A DNA stretch of 64,000 nt, taken from NCBI RefSeq assembly GCF_017114865.1, contig NZ_JADEYH010000001.1:557006-621005 (forward strand). The letters are read 5' to 3'. The position numbers were made by a program, and so were the translations under genes. Positions within the stretch are counted from its first letter, which is position 1; every line of letters begins with the position of its first letter. The DNA comes from Streptomyces verrucosisporus. GTDB lineage: Bacteria > Actinomycetota > Actinomycetes > Streptomycetales > Streptomycetaceae. The notes under the pieces were generated by a model. The model was not told the DNA's origin, ran no database searches, and saw only the letters and a program-made list of their open reading frames with translations. This document shows positions 1-13,077 of this stretch, piece after piece.

Positions 1-860
1 CGCCGCGCCGTCTCCACGATGCCCTCCTCACCGGCCTTGGCCTCGACGGTGGCCAGCTCGGTGACGGACAGCGGCGACAGGCCCGCATCGGCGAGGGCCT
101 GTCCGACCAGGGCGGCGACCTCCTCGGCCGGTGCCCCCCGGCTGGCGCCGACGCCGACGGCGAGGGTCGGCGGACGCAGGACGGCCGTGCGGTCGCCGGG
201 CGCCACCGCACGGTCGCTGACCAGCAGGGTGTACTCGCCGGCCGCGCCTTCCCCGTCGTCCCCGTCGTTACTTTCCGTGGCATTGTCGGTGGCCTCGGTT
301 ACGTTGGGTGGCAGTGCAGGAAGGGGGAGGACGTGATGACGCACCAGACGGACGGGCTCGCCGTCCAGCATCGCCCGCGACACCGCCGCGACGGAGCCCT
401 CGACGGGCAGGCCGAGGGTGTCCAGACCGGGGACACCCGTGGCATCGGTGGCCGTGGTGACGACGGGGCGGCAGCCCGGCAGGGCCTCGGCCACCGCGTG
501 CGCCAGGTCGTTCGCGCCGCCCGCGTGGCCGCCCAGCAGTGCCACGGCGTACTGCTGCGCCTCGTCCACGCACACCACGCCCGGGTCGTCCGCCTTATCC
601 GCCAGCAGCGGGGCGATCAGGCGTACGGTCGCGCCGGTGGCGAGGAAGCAGACGAGGCGGTCGCACTCGGCGAAGGCGCGGGTGATGGCCTCGCGGACGG
701 TGCCGGCACCGTCCGCGCCGTCGGTGCCGCCTTCGCCGCCGGTGCCGTAGACGCGGACGGCCCCCGGCCAGGCGGCCGCCAGACGGTCGCGGGCGCGCCG
801 CCCCGCGGCGGTGGCGCAGACGAGGCCGATCAGGCCGGCGGGGGCGTTCGGGGCGTTCAC
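1..860 (-). CDS. cbiG: Cobalt-precorrin-5A hydrolase (CbiG), truncated by window edge
   Basis: The GTG start at 860 overlaps the cobL stop as GTGA; the frame stays open for 286 codons to the left edge. The product begins V-N-A-P-N-A-P-A-G-L-I-G-L-V. It has the CbiG layout: a central segment with CFLATGATVRLIAPLL, then GGHAGGANDLA, and a C-terminal part with LAVGVGASRGAP and ELATVEAKAGE. CbiG opens the delta-lactone of cobalt-precorrin-5A and releases acetaldehyde during corrin ring contraction. In streptomycetes CbiG is often fused to the precorrin-3B C17-methyltransferase CobJ. Since no cobJ is seen in the window, a fusion continuing past base 1 is likely but not shown. Confidence 0.88.
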   Translation of the reverse strand, partial: MNAPNAPAGLIGLVCATAAGRRARDRLAAAWPGAVRVYGTGGEGGTDGADGAGTVREAITRAFAECDRLVCFLATGATVRLIAPLLADKADDPGVVCVDEAQQYAVALLGGHAGGANDLAHAVAEALPGCRPVVTTATDATGVPGLDTLGLPVEGSVAAVSRAMLDGEPVRLVRHHVLPLPALPPNVTEATDNATESNDGDDGEGAAGEYTLLVSDRAVAPGDRTAVLRPPTLAVGVGASRGAPAEEVAALVGQALADAGLSPLSVTELATVEAKAGEEGIVETAR

Positions 861-2128
861 GAGGATGCTCCTTCGGTGCCGGGGCGGGTGCCCCACAGGA
901 CGAAGACGGGGTTGCCGGCGGCGAGCCGCACCACATCGCCGGGCAGGGGGGCCAGCCGGGAGGACTGCAACAGCACGCCGTCGGCGGCCAGACCGGCGGC
1001 GCCGAGCGCGGCCCGCACCGCCGGTACGCGGTCCAGCGCGGCGAGCGTGACGACGACCGCGCGGCGGGCGCGGAGCGCGCAGGCCGCCACGATTTCCTCC
1101 AGCTCCCGCCCCCCGCCGCCGACGAACACGGCGTCCGGTTCGGGCAGTCCGGTGAGGACGCCGGGGGCCGTGCCGTGCACGGTCTGGAGGTCCACACCGT
1201 GGGCCGCGGCGTTGGCGCGGCAGCGTTCGGCGCCGTCGGCGGTGCGTTCCACGGCGACGGCCGCCGCGCCCAGACGGGCGCACTCCACCGCGACGGAGCC
1301 GGAGCCCGCCCCGACGTCCCAGACCAGGTCGCCCGGGCGCGGCCCGAGCCGGGCCAGCGCCAGGGCCCGCGCCTCGTACTTGGTGATCATCGAGTCGCGG
1401 TGTGCGAAGGCGTCCTCCGGCAGCGCCCAGCCGGCGGGCGGGCGCCGCGGCCCGGCGAGCGCCAGGGGTGCGGGGGCCAGAGCGCGGGAGGTGTCCAGGC
1501 ACAGCACCACGCTGACCTCACCGGGCCAGGTGCGGGTGGCGGCCTCGGCGGGGGAGAGGTGCTCGACGCGCTCGTCCGCCGTGCCCAGTGCGCTCGCCAC
1601 AACCAGGGTGCGCGGCAGCCCGGTTGCGGCCAGGGCGGCGCCCAGCTCGGCGGGCCCCGCGCCGGGGCCGGTGAGCACGGCGGTCTTGGGGTGTGCGCGG
1701 CAGACGTTGACGGCGGTGCGCGGGTCGCGTCCGTGCGCGCTGACCACCACGGCGTCGTCCCACGGCAGCCCGGCGCGGGCGAAGGCCACCGCGACGGACG
1801 GCGCGGTGGGCCGTATGTCCAGGGCGTGCGTGCCGAAGCGTTCGGCCAGCGAGCGGACGATCCCGAAGAACCCGGGATCGCCGGAGGCGAGCACCACCAC
1901 CGGCCCCCCGTCCTCGGACAGCTGCCGCTCGACGGCGTCCAGCGCCGGGGCGAGCGGCCCCAGGACCACGCGCCGTACTCCGGGGGGAGGGTCGGCCGCC
2001 TCCAGATGGCGGCGCGCTCCCACGGCCAGGCGGACCCCCTGCCAGGACGGCGCGCCGGATCCGAAGGCCCCGGCCGCCGCCCCCGCCCCCGTGCCCGTTC
2101 CCGTTCCTGTGCCCACGACCGTGATCAC
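857..2128 (-). CDS. cobL: Precorrin-6B C5,15-methyltransferase (decarboxylating), CbiE-CbiT fusion
   Basis: 423 residues, the length expected of CobL. The N-terminal half is the CbiE-type tetrapyrrole methylase, with VVLASGDPGFFGIVRSLAERF near residues 80-100. The C-terminal half is the CbiT-type class I methyltransferase, with the SAM motif VWDVGAGSGSVAVECA near residue 265. CobL methylates C5 and C15 and decarboxylates the acetate side chain. GTG at 2128 overlaps the cbiD stop as GTGA, and its own stop overlaps cbiG the same way. Residues 4-15 are a Gly/Thr run made by a short tandem DNA repeat (about 2091-2117), probably not part of the fold. Confidence 0.93.
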   Translation of the reverse strand: MITVVGTGTGTGTGAGAAAGAFGSGAPSWQGVRLAVGARRHLEAADPPPGVRRVVLGPLAPALDAVERQLSEDGGPVVVLASGDPGFFGIVRSLAERFGTHALDIRPTAPSVAVAFARAGLPWDDAVVVSAHGRDPRTAVNVCRAHPKTAVLTGPGAGPAELGAALAATGLPRTLVVASALGTADERVEHLSPAEAATRTWPGEVSVVLCLDTSRALAPAPLALAGPRRPPAGWALPEDAFAHRDSMITKYEARALALARLGPRPGDLVWDVGAGSGSVAVECARLGAAAVAVERTADGAERCRANAAAHGVDLQTVHGTAPGVLTGLPEPDAVFVGGGGRELEEIVAACALRARRAVVVTLAALDRVPAVRAALGAAGLAADGVLLQSSRLAPLPGDVVRLAAGNPVFVLWGTRPGTEGASS

Positions 2129-3300
2129 GGCAGCAGCCCCCCGTCGTCGGAGCACAGGGCGACCACCGTGCGGCCGGTGAAGTCCACCATGGCCGCCTCC
2201 GCGGTGATCCGGTGGTCGGTGAAGCGCTCCAGTACGTCCACCACCCGGCGGCACAGCTCCGGCGCGGCCGACTGCAGCAGCCCCGCCGCGTCCCACAGCT
2301 CGTACGCGTGGCGGGCGGTGTTCGCCGCCGCGACCTCGGCCGCCAGCGCTTCCGCGCCGCCCACCGCGCGGGTGATGTCGGCCAGGACGGATGTGTCCAC
2401 CTTCGACCGCGTGTAGTGCGTCATCAGCACCCCGGAGGCCAGCTTGGTCAGCTTCCCCACCATGCCGACGAACACCACCCGGCCCACACCGTGCTCCACC
2501 GCCCGCCGCAGCGCGGCGCCCGTGAAGTCGCCGACCTCGATGAAGGACACCGGGGGCAGCCCGGGCAGCAGTTCCATGGCGCCCTTCTCGGTGCGCCCGC
2601 CGGTGCACAGCGCCACGGCCGGGACACCCTGCGCGGCGGCCACCGACACGGCCTGCTCCACGCTCGCCCGCCAGGAGGCCGTCGAGAACGGCCGGACGAT
2701 CCCGGTCGTCCCCAGGATGGAGATGCCGCCGAGGATGCCGAGCCGGGCGTTGGTGGTCTTGCGGGCGCGCTTCTCCCCGTCGGGCACGCTGATGGTGACG
2801 TCCACGCCGCGCTCCGCGGTGTCGACGACCTCGCCAACCGCCTGGCTGATCATGGCGCGGGGCACCGGGTTGATCGCCGGGCCGCCCACCTCCAGGCCGA
2901 GCCCCGGCCGGGTGACGACGCCGACGCCGACGCCGCCGTGCAGCTCGATGCCCGGCTCGCCGCGCCAGCTCACAGTGGCGGTCAGATGCGAGCCGTGGGT
3001 GACGTCCGGGTCGTCGCCCGCGTCCTTGACCACCACCGCCTCGGTGCGGCCCGGCCGCAGCTCGGCCGAGCGCTCCACGGCGAAGGTCACCCGCCGCCCC
3101 GAGGGCAGCGCGACCTCCACCCACGGCTGGGGGTCGCCCGTGACCAGGTGCAGCGCGGCGGCGCGGGCCGCCGCCGAGGCGCAGGTGCCGGTCGTCCAGC
3201 CGGTGCGCAGTGCCCTCGGCCGCTGTTTGGCGGTACGCGGCAGGTCCGGCTCCCGCAGCCTCGGTCCCCGGGCGGGCCCGTGCTCCGGCTCCTCAGCCAC
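2125..3300 (-). CDS. cbiD: Cobalt-precorrin-5B C1-methyltransferase
   Basis: 391 residues. The family hallmark TGWTTGTCASAAARAA lies near residue 35, followed by VEVALPSGRRV, GLEVGGPAINPVPR and NARLGILGGISILGTTGI. CbiD methylates C1 of cobalt-precorrin-5B in the ring-contraction branch usually called anaerobic. The frame stays open further upstream, but GTG at 3300 is preferred: it overlaps the upstream cobM stop by eight bases and removes an Arg/Pro-rich stretch unlike the family. The stop at 2125 forms a GTGA overlap with cobL. Having CbiD and CbiG beside the ATP-dependent chelatase CobN is typical of actinobacteria. Confidence 0.93.
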   Translation of the reverse strand: MAEEPEHGPARGPRLREPDLPRTAKQRPRALRTGWTTGTCASAAARAAALHLVTGDPQPWVEVALPSGRRVTFAVERSAELRPGRTEAVVVKDAGDDPDVTHGSHLTATVSWRGEPGIELHGGVGVGVVTRPGLGLEVGGPAINPVPRAMISQAVGEVVDTAERGVDVTISVPDGEKRARKTTNARLGILGGISILGTTGIVRPFSTASWRASVEQAVSVAAAQGVPAVALCTGGRTEKGAMELLPGLPPVSFIEVGDFTGAALRRAVEHGVGRVVFVGMVGKLTKLASGVLMTHYTRSKVDTSVLADITRAVGGAEALAAEVAAANTARHAYELWDAAGLLQSAAPELCRRVVDVLERFTDHRITAEAAMVDFTGRTVVALCSDDGGLLP

Positions 3301-4315
3301 GGCCCGCCGCCTCCCGGCCGGCCGGTTCGGTGCTCTGTCCGGCGGTCTGCTCACCGGTCTGCCCGCGAATCTCCCGGACACCCTGGGCCTCCCGGGGCTC
3401 CCGGGCCGCGCGCAGCGCCCGGCGCGCTTCCGGCCGCGCACGGCGGTGCCCGTGGAAGTGCCCGGGGTGGTACAGGTGCGAGCGCGTGCCGGAGGCGGAC
3501 AGTGCGGGACCGACGAGGAACAGCGTGTGCTTCCACAGCCGGTGCTCCTTGACGGTCTCCTCCAGGGTTCCCACCGTGCAGCGCAGCACCAGTTCCTCCG
3601 GCCAGGTCGCCTGGTGGGCGATCACCACCGGGGTGTCGGTCGGGTAACCGCCCTCCAGCAGCTCCACCGCCAGCTGCCCGGAGCGCGCCGCCGACAGGAA
3701 GACCGCCATGGTCGTGCCGTGCCGGGCGAACTCCCGCACCTCCTCGCCCGGCGGCATCGGCGTCTTGCCGCCGCCGAGCCGGGTGAGGATCACCGACTGG
3801 GCGACCTCGGGGATCGTCAGTTCCCGCCCCGCGATGGCCGCCACCGCCGAGAACGACGACACTCCGGGGACGATCTCCACCTCGACGCCCAGCTCCGCGC
3901 AGCGGTCCACCTGCTCCTGGGTGCCGCCCCACAACGCCGGATCGCCGGAGTGGACGCGCGCCACCCTGAGCCCGTCGCGGGCCGCCCGCTCGTAGACGGC
4001 GATCACGTCCTCCAGGGACATCGAGGCCGAGTCCAGGATCTCCGCGTCCTCGCGGGCGTGCTCGAGGACCTCCTCGCGCACCAGACTGGCCGCCCACACC
4101 ACGATGTCGGCCTCGGCGATGGCGCGGGCGGCGCGGAAGGTGAGCAGATCCGCGGCGCCGGGCCCGGCGCCCACGATGGTCACCTTCCCGAGGCCCCCCG
4201 CGGTCCTCCCGGCGGTCTGCGCGGCGGCCCGCTCGGCTCCGGCTGCCTCGGCGGTTCCACCGGCGGTTGTGACGGTGGTTGTGCCGGCGTTTGCGGCTGC
4301 TCTTGCGGCGGTCAC
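3293..4315 (-). CDS. cobM: Precorrin-4/cobalt-precorrin-4 C11-methyltransferase
   Basis: 340 residues. The tetrapyrrole methylase core begins at KVTIVGAGPGAADLLTFRA near residue 45, with VHSGDPALWGGTQEQ and EIVPGVSSFSAVAAIAGRELT as the substrate/SAM-binding signatures of the C11 enzyme. It uses SAM to methylate C11. GTG at 4315 overlaps the cobI stop as GTGA. This start gives an Ala/Thr-rich N-terminal tail of about 44 residues coded by GCN/ACN repeats. The C-terminal 50 residues are charged, Arg/Glu-rich and probably disordered. An internal start near the core cannot be excluded, but none has a convincing ribosome site. Confidence 0.9.
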   Translation of the reverse strand: MTAARAAANAGTTTVTTAGGTAEAAGAERAAAQTAGRTAGGLGKVTIVGAGPGAADLLTFRAARAIAEADIVVWAASLVREEVLEHAREDAEILDSASMSLEDVIAVYERAARDGLRVARVHSGDPALWGGTQEQVDRCAELGVEVEIVPGVSSFSAVAAIAGRELTIPEVAQSVILTRLGGGKTPMPPGEEVREFARHGTTMAVFLSAARSGQLAVELLEGGYPTDTPVVIAHQATWPEELVLRCTVGTLEETVKEHRLWKHTLFLVGPALSASGTRSHLYHPGHFHGHRRARPEARRALRAAREPREAQGVREIRGQTGEQTAGQSTEPAGREAAGRG

Positions 4316-5115
4316 AGCTTGCCTCCTCGGTTCTCCCTGCGAGCGGGGGCGATGAGCGTGGACAGATAGGGGAGTTCGGTGTCCCCGGCGGCCGGGCCGG
4401 TCCCCGGGGCGGCCTCCAGGTCGGCCGCCGGGCGGATCGACTCCTGCGGCAGCCCCAGCGCCGAGCCCCACACCGCGCCCTCGGTACGGCCCGTGGCGCG
4501 CAGCGCGGCGGCGACCTCGCGGGCCCGCCGCCCGAACTTGTAGGCCACCACCGTCCCCGGCCCCTCCAGGGCCTGCCGGAGCACCTCCGTCCCGGCCGTC
4601 ACCGGCACCAGCGTCAGCGGCTCCGTCCCCTCGGTGAGCACCGCCCCGCCGCGCGCGGCCAGGTCCTGCATCGCGGTGATGCCCGGCACGGTCTCCACGG
4701 CCGCCTCCGGCACCAGGGTGCCGACGGTCTGGGCGAGGTAGGTGAAGGTGGAGTAGACGTTCGGGTCGCCGATGGTCGCGAACGCCACCGAGCCGTGGGC
4801 GCGCAGCAGTCCGGCGACGCGTTCGCCCGCCGCGTCCCACGCCGCCTCCCGGCGGGAGCGGTCCTCACGCTCGTTGAGCGCGAAGACCACCCGCACGATC
4901 CGCTCGCGCGACACGTAGTGCAGGACGGTGGCCTCGGCGCGTCCCGTGCCGCTGCCCTCCATCACGGGCACCACCACCACGTCCGCCGAGCGCAGCGCCT
5001 TGACGCCCTTGACCGTCACCAGGTCCGGGTCGCCGGGGCCCACCCCGACGCCGACGAGCCGTGGCCCGCCGGTCTCCCGCACCCCATCGCCGCCATCCTT
5101 CATGCCGCTGCTCAC
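4312..5115 (-). CDS. cobI: Precorrin-2 C20-methyltransferase
   Basis: 267 residues. The opening strand LVGVGVGPGDPDLVTVKGVKAL is the first tetrapyrrole-methylase signature, followed by FATIGDPNVYSTFTYLAQTV and ETVPGITAMQDLAAR. It transfers a methyl group from SAM to C20 of precorrin-2 (or its cobalt form), the entry step into the corrin branch. GTG at 5115 forms a GTGA overlap with the end of cobB; ATG at 5103 is a possible alternative. The stop overlaps cobM. Family assignment as CobI/CbiL rather than another methylase rests on the GDPNVYSTF motif and on cobM and cobL being separately identifiable. Confidence 0.92.
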   Translation of the reverse strand: MSSGMKDGGDGVRETGGPRLVGVGVGPGDPDLVTVKGVKALRSADVVVVPVMEGSGTGRAEATVLHYVSRERIVRVVFALNEREDRSRREAAWDAAGERVAGLLRAHGSVAFATIGDPNVYSTFTYLAQTVGTLVPEAAVETVPGITAMQDLAARGGAVLTEGTEPLTLVPVTAGTEVLRQALEGPGTVVAYKFGRRAREVAAALRATGRTEGAVWGSALGLPQESIRPAADLEAAPGTGPAAGDTELPYLSTLIAPARRENRGGKL

Positions 5116-6530
5116 GCCGCACACCCTTCGACACAGCTTCCGACGAGACGCCGGGCCACGGACGGCTCGGCGGCCCAGTGCACATGCAGATACGAGGCAT
5201 GTACGCCGTCCTTCACAAAGCCCTCGACCCGGCGCCCGGGCCGGGAGCCGTGCGAGGTCAGCCCCCATGCCGGCGCGGCCCAGGCCCCGGCCCCGGCCTC
5301 CGGCTTCCCGGCCCGCGGCACCCCGGCCTCGGGATCCACCGCCGTGCGGTGGAACTCGTGGCCGCGCACCCGCGTCCCCGCGGCGGCCAGGGCGCTGTCG
5401 CCGACCGCCACCGCCTCGCGGTAGCCGAGGGTGAGTTGGTCGGTCATCCGGGCGGTGACGTCAAGCACTCCGCACATCGGCATGCCGTCCAACTCCCTTG
5501 TCAGATAAAGCAGTCCGGCGCACTCGGCGGCGACCGGCGCACCCGAGGCGGCCAGCTCCGCCACCGCCCGGCGCAGCGGCTCGTTCGCCGACAGCTCCGG
5601 CGCGTACACCTCCGGGAATCCGCCGCCCAGGACCAGCCCGGCCGTTCCCGGCGGCAGCGCGGTGTCCCGCAGCGGGTCGAAGACGGCCACGTCCGCGCCC
5701 GCCGCACGCAGCAGCTCGGCGTGCTCGGCGTAGGAGAAGGTGAACGCGGCCCCGCCCGCGACGGCCACCACCGGGCGCCCGCGCGGCCGGCCCGCGGGTA
5801 CGGGCGGCGCCCACGGCTCCTGGGGCAGCGGCGGCGCGGAGTGCGCCAGGGCGAGCAGCGCCTTCACGTCGCAGCCGGACCGCACCCGCTGCGCCAGCTC
5901 CGCCACCGCCCCGGTCGCCTCCGCCCGCCGCTCGGCCACCGGCACCAGGCCCAGATGGCGCGAGGGGGTGTGCACCAGCGGCGCCCGGCGCAGCACGCCC
6001 AGCACCGGTACCCCGCAGGCGTCCAGCGCCTCGCGCAGCAGCTCCTCGTGGCGGTCGGAGGCCACCTTGTTGAGGATCACCCCCGCGACGCGGACCTCCG
6101 GATCCCAGGACGCGAAGCCGTGCACCAGCGCCGCCACCGAGCGGGACTGGGAGGAGGCGTCCACCACCAGCACCACCGGCGCCCGCAGCAGCTTGGCCAC
6201 CTGCGCGGTCGAGGAGAGCTCACCGAGGCCGGCGGCTCCGTCGTACAGCCCCATCACGCCCTCGACCACGGCCACGTCCGCACCGGCCGCCCCGTGCAGG
6301 AACAGCGGCGCGACCAGATCCGGGCCGCACAGGTACGCGTCGAGGTTGCGGCCGGGCCTGCCGGTGGCCAGCGCGTGGTAGCCCGGGTCGATGTAGTCCG
6401 GGCCCACCTTGTGCGGGGAGACCTCCAGCCCGGCCGCGGCGAAGGCGGCCATCAGCCCGGTGGCGACGGTGGTCTTGCCGCTGCCCGAGGAGGGCGCGGC
6501 CACGACCAGCCGGGGAAGCGCGGTACTCAC
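5112..6530 (-). CDS. cobB: Cobyrinate/hydrogenobyrinate a,c-diamide synthase
   Basis: 472 residues from GTG at 6530. The P-loop SSGSGKTT (residues 14-21) heads an ATP-binding dethiobiotin-synthetase-like domain. The C-terminal glutamine amidotransferase domain carries the nucleophile in AAECAGLLYLTREL near residue 335 and the histidine segment VRGHEFHRT. It amidates the a and c acetate side chains using glutamine and ATP. LVLGGGFPEVYAPELS is a CobB/CbiA signature. It lies seven bases downstream of cobO, and its stop forms a GTGA overlap with cobI. Confidence 0.94.
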   Translation of the reverse strand: MSTALPRLVVAAPSSGSGKTTVATGLMAAFAAAGLEVSPHKVGPDYIDPGYHALATGRPGRNLDAYLCGPDLVAPLFLHGAAGADVAVVEGVMGLYDGAAGLGELSSTAQVAKLLRAPVVLVVDASSQSRSVAALVHGFASWDPEVRVAGVILNKVASDRHEELLREALDACGVPVLGVLRRAPLVHTPSRHLGLVPVAERRAEATGAVAELAQRVRSGCDVKALLALAHSAPPLPQEPWAPPVPAGRPRGRPVVAVAGGAAFTFSYAEHAELLRAAGADVAVFDPLRDTALPPGTAGLVLGGGFPEVYAPELSANEPLRRAVAELAASGAPVAAECAGLLYLTRELDGMPMCGVLDVTARMTDQLTLGYREAVAVGDSALAAAGTRVRGHEFHRTAVDPEAGVPRAGKPEAGAGAWAAPAWGLTSHGSRPGRRVEGFVKDGVHASYLHVHWAAEPSVARRLVGSCVEGCAA

Positions 6531-6537
6531 GGTCCGA

Positions 6538-7134
6538 TCACCACTCGATGCCCCGCTGGCCCTTCTGGCCGGCGTCCATCGGGTGCTTGACCTTGGTCAT
6601 CTCCGTCACCAGGTCGGCGGCGCCGATCAGCGCCTCCGGAGCGTTCCGGCCGGTGATCACCACGTGCTGGACGCCGGGACGGGTCCGCAGCACCTCGACC
6701 ACCTCGTCGGTGTCCACCCAGCCCCAGTGCATCGGGTAGGCGAACTCGTCCAGCACGTACAGCCGGTAGGTCTCGGCCGCCAGATCGCGTTTGACCTGCT
6801 CCCAGCCCTCGCGCGCCGCCTCCTCGGAGGACTCGATGCCGCGCTGCACCCACGACCAGCCCTCGCCCATCTTGTGCCAGGCCACGGTGCCGCCCTCGCC
6901 GCTCGCGCCCAGCACGCGCAGCGCCCGCTCCTCGCCGACCCGCCACTTGGCGGACTTCACGAACTGGAACACCCCGATCGGCCAGCCCTGGTTCCAGGCG
7001 CGCAGCGCCAGCCCGAAGGCCGCCGTCGACTTGCCCTTGCCGGTGCCCGTGTGGACCGCCAGCAGCGGGCGGTTGCGGCGCTGGCGTGTGGTGAGGCCGT
7101 CGTCGGGGACGACACTCGGCTGTCCTTTCGGCAC
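6538..7134 (-). CDS. cobO: Cob(I)yrinic acid a,c-diamide adenosyltransferase
   Basis: 198 residues, the usual length of the CobO/BtuR family. The P-loop-like GTGKGKST at residues 30-37 binds ATP in the reversed orientation known for this family. The family also shows YVLDEFAYPMHWGWVD and VVITGRNAPEALI. It transfers the 5'-deoxyadenosyl group to cobalt, giving the adenosylated corrinoid. GTG at 7134 shares one base with the TAG stop of the chelatase gene (TAGTG), so translation is likely coupled. Confidence 0.95.
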   Translation of the reverse strand: MPKGQPSVVPDDGLTTRQRRNRPLLAVHTGTGKGKSTAAFGLALRAWNQGWPIGVFQFVKSAKWRVGEERALRVLGASGEGGTVAWHKMGEGWSWVQRGIESSEEAAREGWEQVKRDLAAETYRLYVLDEFAYPMHWGWVDTDEVVEVLRTRPGVQHVVITGRNAPEALIGAADLVTEMTKVKHPMDAGQKGQRGIEW

Positions 7135-9271
7135 TACGCGGCCCTCCTGTCGGTGTTCTCGCGGGTGATCCTGTGAGTGCGGCCGGGGGCCTGCAGGGAG
7201 CGGACGAGCCCGGTGACGGCGTCGGCGCGCAGCTCCTCCAGCGTCACGGCGGGGCCGCCCAGTCCGGCGGCGAGATCGCCGGCCAGCCCGAGCCGCACCG
7301 GCCCGGACTCGCAGTCGACCACCACCGAGGCGGTGCCGTCGGCGGCCAGCAGCCGGGCGGCCTGCCGGGCGCGTACCACCGGCTGCGGGCCGCCCGTCGC
7401 CCGCCCGTCGGTGACGGCGACCAGCAGCGGGCGCCGTGAGGGGTCGCGCAGCCGCTCGGTCCGCAGTACGTCGCGGGCCCTCAGCAGCCCGGCGGCCAGC
7501 GGGGTGCGGCCGCCGGTCGGCAGCGACTCCAGGCGTGCGGCGGCGGCCTCCACCGACGAGGTCGGGGGCAGGGCCACCTCGGCGCCCGATCCCCGGAAGG
7601 AGACCAGGCCGACCTTGTCGCGGCGCTGGTAGGCGTCCAGCAGCAGCGACAGCACCGCGCCCTTGACCGCGCCCATCCGCCGCCGCGCGGCCATCGAGCC
7701 GGAGGCGTCCACGACGAACAGCACGAGGTTGGACTCCCGGCCCTCGCGCACCGCCTCGCGCAGATCCTCCCGGCGCACCAGCAGCCCGGGCCCGGAGCGC
7801 CCCCGCGCCCGCTGGTGCGGGGCGGCGGCCCGTACGGTCGCGGCCAGATGCAGCCGGGACAGCGCGCCCCGCGGCCGGCGGGCGCCGGTGGTGCGCCCCT
7901 GCGCGGTACGGGCGCGCGAGCGCCGTCCCGCCGTGCCCTCGCCCACGCCCGGTACGTGCAGCGAGCGGGCGCGGAACGGCTCGCCGGCGCGGGCGGGGGC
8001 CTGCTCGCCGCCGCCCTGTCCGCCGCTTCGTTCGTCGCCCTGCTCCGGTCCGGTGTCCTCCTCGCCGCGCGACTGCCCGGGCAGGGAGGGCTCGGGTGTG
8101 TCGGCCGGTTCCGGCGAGCCGTCCTGCGGCGGCTGACCGCCCCCGCCGTCCCCGCCGCCGTCCGGGCCGTCCGGGTCCGGATCATCGTCCGTGCCGTCTC
8201 CCGTGCCGCCGTTCTGCCGCAGCGTCTCGTCGAGCTTCTCCTCGTCCAGGCCGGGCGCGTCGAAGGGGTTGCGGCGCCTGCGGTGCGGCAGGGCCAGCAG
8301 CGCCGCCCGCCGTACGTCCTCGGCCGTCACGTCGGTGCGCCCCGCCCAGGCGGCCAGCGCGGTGGCGGTACGCGCCATCACGATGTCGGCCCGCATCCCG
8401 TCCACCTCGAAGGCCGCGCAGGTGGCGGCGATCTGCCGCAGCGCGGTGTCGCCCAGCCGCACCTTCGGCAGCAGTGCCCGCGCGGCCGCGATCCGCTCCC
8501 GCAGTCCGCTCTCCTCACCGGCCCAGCGGGCGGCGAAGGCCGCCGGATCCTCCTCGTAGGCCAGGCGCCGCCGCACGACCTCCATCCGCTCGCCGGTCTC
8601 CCGGGAGGCGGCCACCTCCACGGTCAGGCCGAAGCGGTCCAGCAGCTGCGGACGCAGCTCGCCCTCCTCGGGGTTCATCGTCCCCACCAGCAGGAAGCGG
8701 GAGGAGTGCCGCACCGAGACGCCCTCGCGCTCGATGTGGACCACGCCCATCGCGGCGGCGTCCAGGAGCGAGTCGATGAGGAAGTCCTGCAGCAGGTTGA
8801 CCTCGTCCACGTAGAGGACGCCCCGGTGCGCCTGCGCCAGCAGCCCCGGCTCGAAGGCCTTCACCCCTTCCGCCAGGGCCCGCTCGATGTCCAGCGATCC
8901 GACGAGCCGGTCCTCGGAGGCGCCCACCGGCAGCTCCACCATCCGGGCCGGCCGGCTCTCGCCCGGCCCCGCCTCGTGCGGCCCGTCCGGGCAGGCGGGG
9001 TCAAGGCGGCGCGGGTCGCAGGAGAAGCGGCAGCCGGGCACGGTCTCGACCGGCGGCATCAGCGCCGCCAGGGCCCGTACCGCGGTGGACTTGGCCGTGC
9101 CCTTCTCGCCGCGCACCAGGACACCGCCGACGGCCGGCGAGACCGCGTTCAGCAGCAGCGCCAGCCGCAGGTCGTCCATGCCGACGACGGCGGTGAACGG
9201 ATAGGCGGCGGCCGCCGCCCCGGTGGTCGCGGTGGTCGCGGTGGTCGCCGTGGTCGTGTTCGCGGTGGTGG

Positions 9272-9275
<4 letters not shown>
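7134..9275 (-). CDS. Fused ChlI/ChlD-type AAA+ and VWA chelatase subunit, probably cobaltochelatase
   Basis: 713 residues. The N-terminal AAA+ domain has Walker A GEKGTAKST (residues 56-64), Walker B GVLYVDEVNLL and the ChlI motif VGTMNPEEGELRPQLLDRFGL. A Pro/Gly/Asp-rich linker of roughly 110 residues follows. The C-terminal VWA domain carries the MIDAS motif DASGS near residue 520. In this context it should power cobalt insertion by CobN, replacing the CobS/CobT pair of proteobacteria. GTG at 9275 overlaps the cobN stop as GTGA. The first 25 residues are Thr/Ala-rich, coded by a 9-base tandem repeat. Confidence 0.88.
9222..9248. repeat. Three perfect 9-base tandem repeats at the start of the chelatase gene
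   Basis: The unit GGTGGTCGC occurs three times in a row on the plus strand, with degenerate copies continuing to 9275. On the coding strand it encodes the repeated Ala-Thr-Thr of the N-terminus. Unit length is a multiple of three, so slippage would add or remove residues without a frameshift. Confidence 0.85.
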
Positions 9276-12970
<3,695 letters not shown>

Positions 12971-13029
12971 CGAGCTCCCATCGGTTCGTACGTCCTTCGC
13001 ATCGGCCGTGTCGGTCCTTCCGGTCGCAC

Positions 13030-13056
13030 CGGTCGTCTCGGTCGTCTCGGTCGTCC
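13030..13056. repeat. Three 9-base tandem repeats between cobQ and cobN
   Basis: CGGTCGTCT occurs twice perfectly and once with a single change. The repeat lies between the cobQ stop and the preferred cobN start, in frame with cobN, and would encode a Thr/Glu repeat if the upstream GTG (13081) is used. Confidence 0.75.
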
Positions 13057-13077
13057 TGTCCGTCCCGCTCGCGCCGC

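Noticed and set aside
7950..8200. Possible frameshift or separate genes between ChlI and ChlD halves
   Set aside because: The frame is continuous through a Pro/Gly/Asp linker; fused ChlI/D proteins are normal in actinobacteria.
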